From CAZCRE01 sp964501075 (GTDB taxonomy: Archaea; Thermoproteota; Bathyarchaeia; Bathyarchaeales; Bathycorpusculaceae): 5,545 nt of DNA. The position numbers and the translations under genes are program-made. Below the pieces are notes generated by a model. That model worked only from the letters and a program-made list of their open reading frames with translations. It was not told the origin of the DNA and did no database searches. Shown here in pieces: positions 4,400 through 5,545 of the stretch. The stretch covers positions 1-5,545 of the forward strand of contig CAZCRE010000081.1 in assembly GCA_964501075.1 (NCBI GenBank), in the 5' to 3' direction. The number at the start of each line of letters is the position of its first letter. Position 1 is the stretch's first letter.

Positions 4400-5545
4400 T
4401 TGGTGCTGTTTGATCCTTCAGTCTCAGTCGTCGTTTCTCTGTGCTTTCTCATAGCGTTGCTGTACAAGCGAGTGAATCTTGGAATAGCTTTGAATGCAAC
4501 CGCAATGCTGTTGGCTTTGATTGGTGTTGAATGGTCGAAAATACCAGCCGTTCTGTACGCCACTAGCGTGGATCAGCTTACCGTTTCGATCGTGCTTGCC
4601 ACGTTCGGAATAATGCTGCTGAGTCAACTTTACAAAGAAACTAGGCTCATCAACCGAATGAGTGAAAGCCTAAGCAGAATCATCAATAACCCGAAAATCG
4701 TGATAGGTGTTCTTCCTGCTGTTTTGGGTCTTCTTCCAGTTGCGGGCGGGGCATTGATGTCGGCGCCGCTTGTCGATTCAGAAGCTGAAAAGCTCGAACT
4801 GAAACCTGAAAGGAAAGCCTACCTTAACTTGTGGTTTAGGCACACGATTTTTCCGGTATATCCGATCAGCCAGTTTCTGATAATAACCGCCGCTCTCACT
4901 GGCATGACCGTCACGTCCTTAGTGCTTCGACAAATACCTGTCGTCGTGGTCATGGTGCTCGTCGGCTATGTTATCGGCTTCTGGAAGCTGCCAAAAAGCA
5001 GATGCAAAGATGAAACGGTTCAAAGGAGTGATTCAAGATCGAACCTCAAGGGTTTCCTCGTGGCGTTTTCCCCAATCTTGGCAACCATAGTTGTGGCTGT
5101 CTGTTTGGGGTTGAGCGGTTTTGGTCTCTCCAAGGCCGGTTTTGATGTTTTGATAGCGATTGTTGTGGGACTGCTGGTGCTGATCATGATTTCCAAGGTG
5201 ACGTTTCCCATTTTTCTGAAGCCATTCAAGAGTTGGGGAATATACGGAATAACCGCCGCAGCCTATGGCGCATTCCTGTTGAGAAACACCATGGATGCTG
5301 CAGGAATATCCAGCATTTTCAAGACACTCGTGACAGGCGGAAACGTCGACATCGTCATACTGCTTGTTTTCATTCCGATGATCTTGGCTTTCATGACAGG
5401 TTCACCTTCAGGCGGAGTAGCCGCCGCCATCTCCATCCTTGCAGGAGTCATAGCTTTTTCATCCAAGAATGCATCATTGATCTACATGAGCGCCTATCTA
5501 GGGTACACAATGGCTCCAACACACCTTTGCCTCGTCTTCACTGTG
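4400..5545 (+). CDS. DUF401-family integral membrane protein, C-terminus cut by window edge
   Basis: 382 codons are present, reading open to the last base; the family is about 400 residues, so only a short end is missing. Diagnostic stretches are GLLPVAGGALMSAPLVDSEA (110-129), WFRHTIFPVYP (145-155), a second GAFLLRN (290-296), FMTGSPSGGVAAA (331-343) and MAPTHLCLVFT near the end. These fit DUF401, a polytopic family common in archaea and related to the ion-transporter (citrate/gluconate-type) superfamily, with repeated helix-loop halves carrying Gly-rich SxP loops. About ten hydrophobic segments are visible, joined by a polar loop at about 196-217. A role as an organic-anion carrier is inference from the superfamily; the substrate is unknown. 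Start: TTG 4400 or GTG 4403 gives LFDPSVSVVV and the expected first helix then KRVNLGIAL, as in relatives. The gene is alone on its strand after the tRNA, with no overlapping partner in view. Confidence 0.9.
   Translation, partial: MVLFDPSVSVVVSLCFLIALLYKRVNLGIALNATAMLLALIGVEWSKIPAVLYATSVDQLTVSIVLATFGIMLLSQLYKETRLINRMSESLSRIINNPKIVIGVLPAVLGLLPVAGGALMSAPLVDSEAEKLELKPERKAYLNLWFRHTIFPVYPISQFLIITAALTGMTVTSLVLRQIPVVVVMVLVGYVIGFWKLPKSRCKDETVQRSDSRSNLKGFLVAFSPILATIVVAVCLGLSGFGLSKAGFDVLIAIVVGLLVLIMISKVTFPIFLKPFKSWGIYGITAAAYGAFLLRNTMDAAGISSIFKTLVTGGNVDIVILLVFIPMILAFMTGSPSGGVAAAISILAGVIAFSSKNASLIYMSAYLGYTMAPTHLCLVFTV

Noticed and set aside
4285..4413. 42-codon plus-strand frame (MTKCPSDILFQRFL...) ahead of DUF401
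   Set aside because: No ribosome binding site, no family resemblance, and it overlaps the DUF401 start by 14 bases. A leader peptide role cannot be supported.
5020..5466. Minus-strand frames inside the DUF401 gene
   Set aside because: The plus-strand frame is open for 382 codons with clear family motifs; the minus frames are Met/Pro/Thr-rich artefacts of hydrophobic codons.

Overview
The window looks archaeal, with about 45-50 % GC by eye. The main evidence is the N-terminal part of a formylmethanofuran:tetrahydromethanopterin formyltransferase (Ftr) at the left edge, TATA-like A/T boxes upstream of several genes, GGAGGTGA-type ribosome binding sites, GTG and TTG starts, a DUF401-type membrane protein and sequon-rich secreted proteins. 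Ftr belongs to the tetrahydromethanopterin C1 pathway (archaeal methyl branch of Wood-Ljungdahl, or methanogenesis). A lineage such as Bathyarchaeia would fit, but that placement is inference; the sequence only supports an archaeon with tetrahydromethanopterin-linked C1 metabolism.

Layout. Minus strand, 3125 down to 1: a five-helix small membrane protein (2625-3125) overlaps by ATGA a secreted 189-residue protein (2059-2628). A secreted 548-residue DUF2341 + LamG protein (379-2025) follows, then, after a roughly 95-base gap, the start of ftr (1-283, running off the window). A short unassigned ORF (237-392) bridges the gap before ftr. Plus strand from 3326: a HAD-family protein (3326-4141) whose last codons and stop lie inside the 3' half of a minus-strand tRNA-Gly(GCC) gene (4120-4197). 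After about 200 bases without a clear gene comes a DUF401 integral membrane protein (4400 to the right edge, last residues missing).

How the parts may work together. The three genes from 3125 to 379 look like one transcription unit for a cell-surface assembly: a small polytopic membrane protein and two exported proteins. The two exported proteins share the start of the mature chain and a later AYDxxLNVxN segment, so the large one can be read as the small one with a DUF2341-LamG module spliced into its scaffold. This is the best candidate for an undescribed system here. The HAD, tRNA, DUF401 and ftr genes are housekeeping or metabolic and show no obvious link to it. The divergent 3126-3325 gap holds a perfect 9-bp-arm palindrome that could be an operator for either side.
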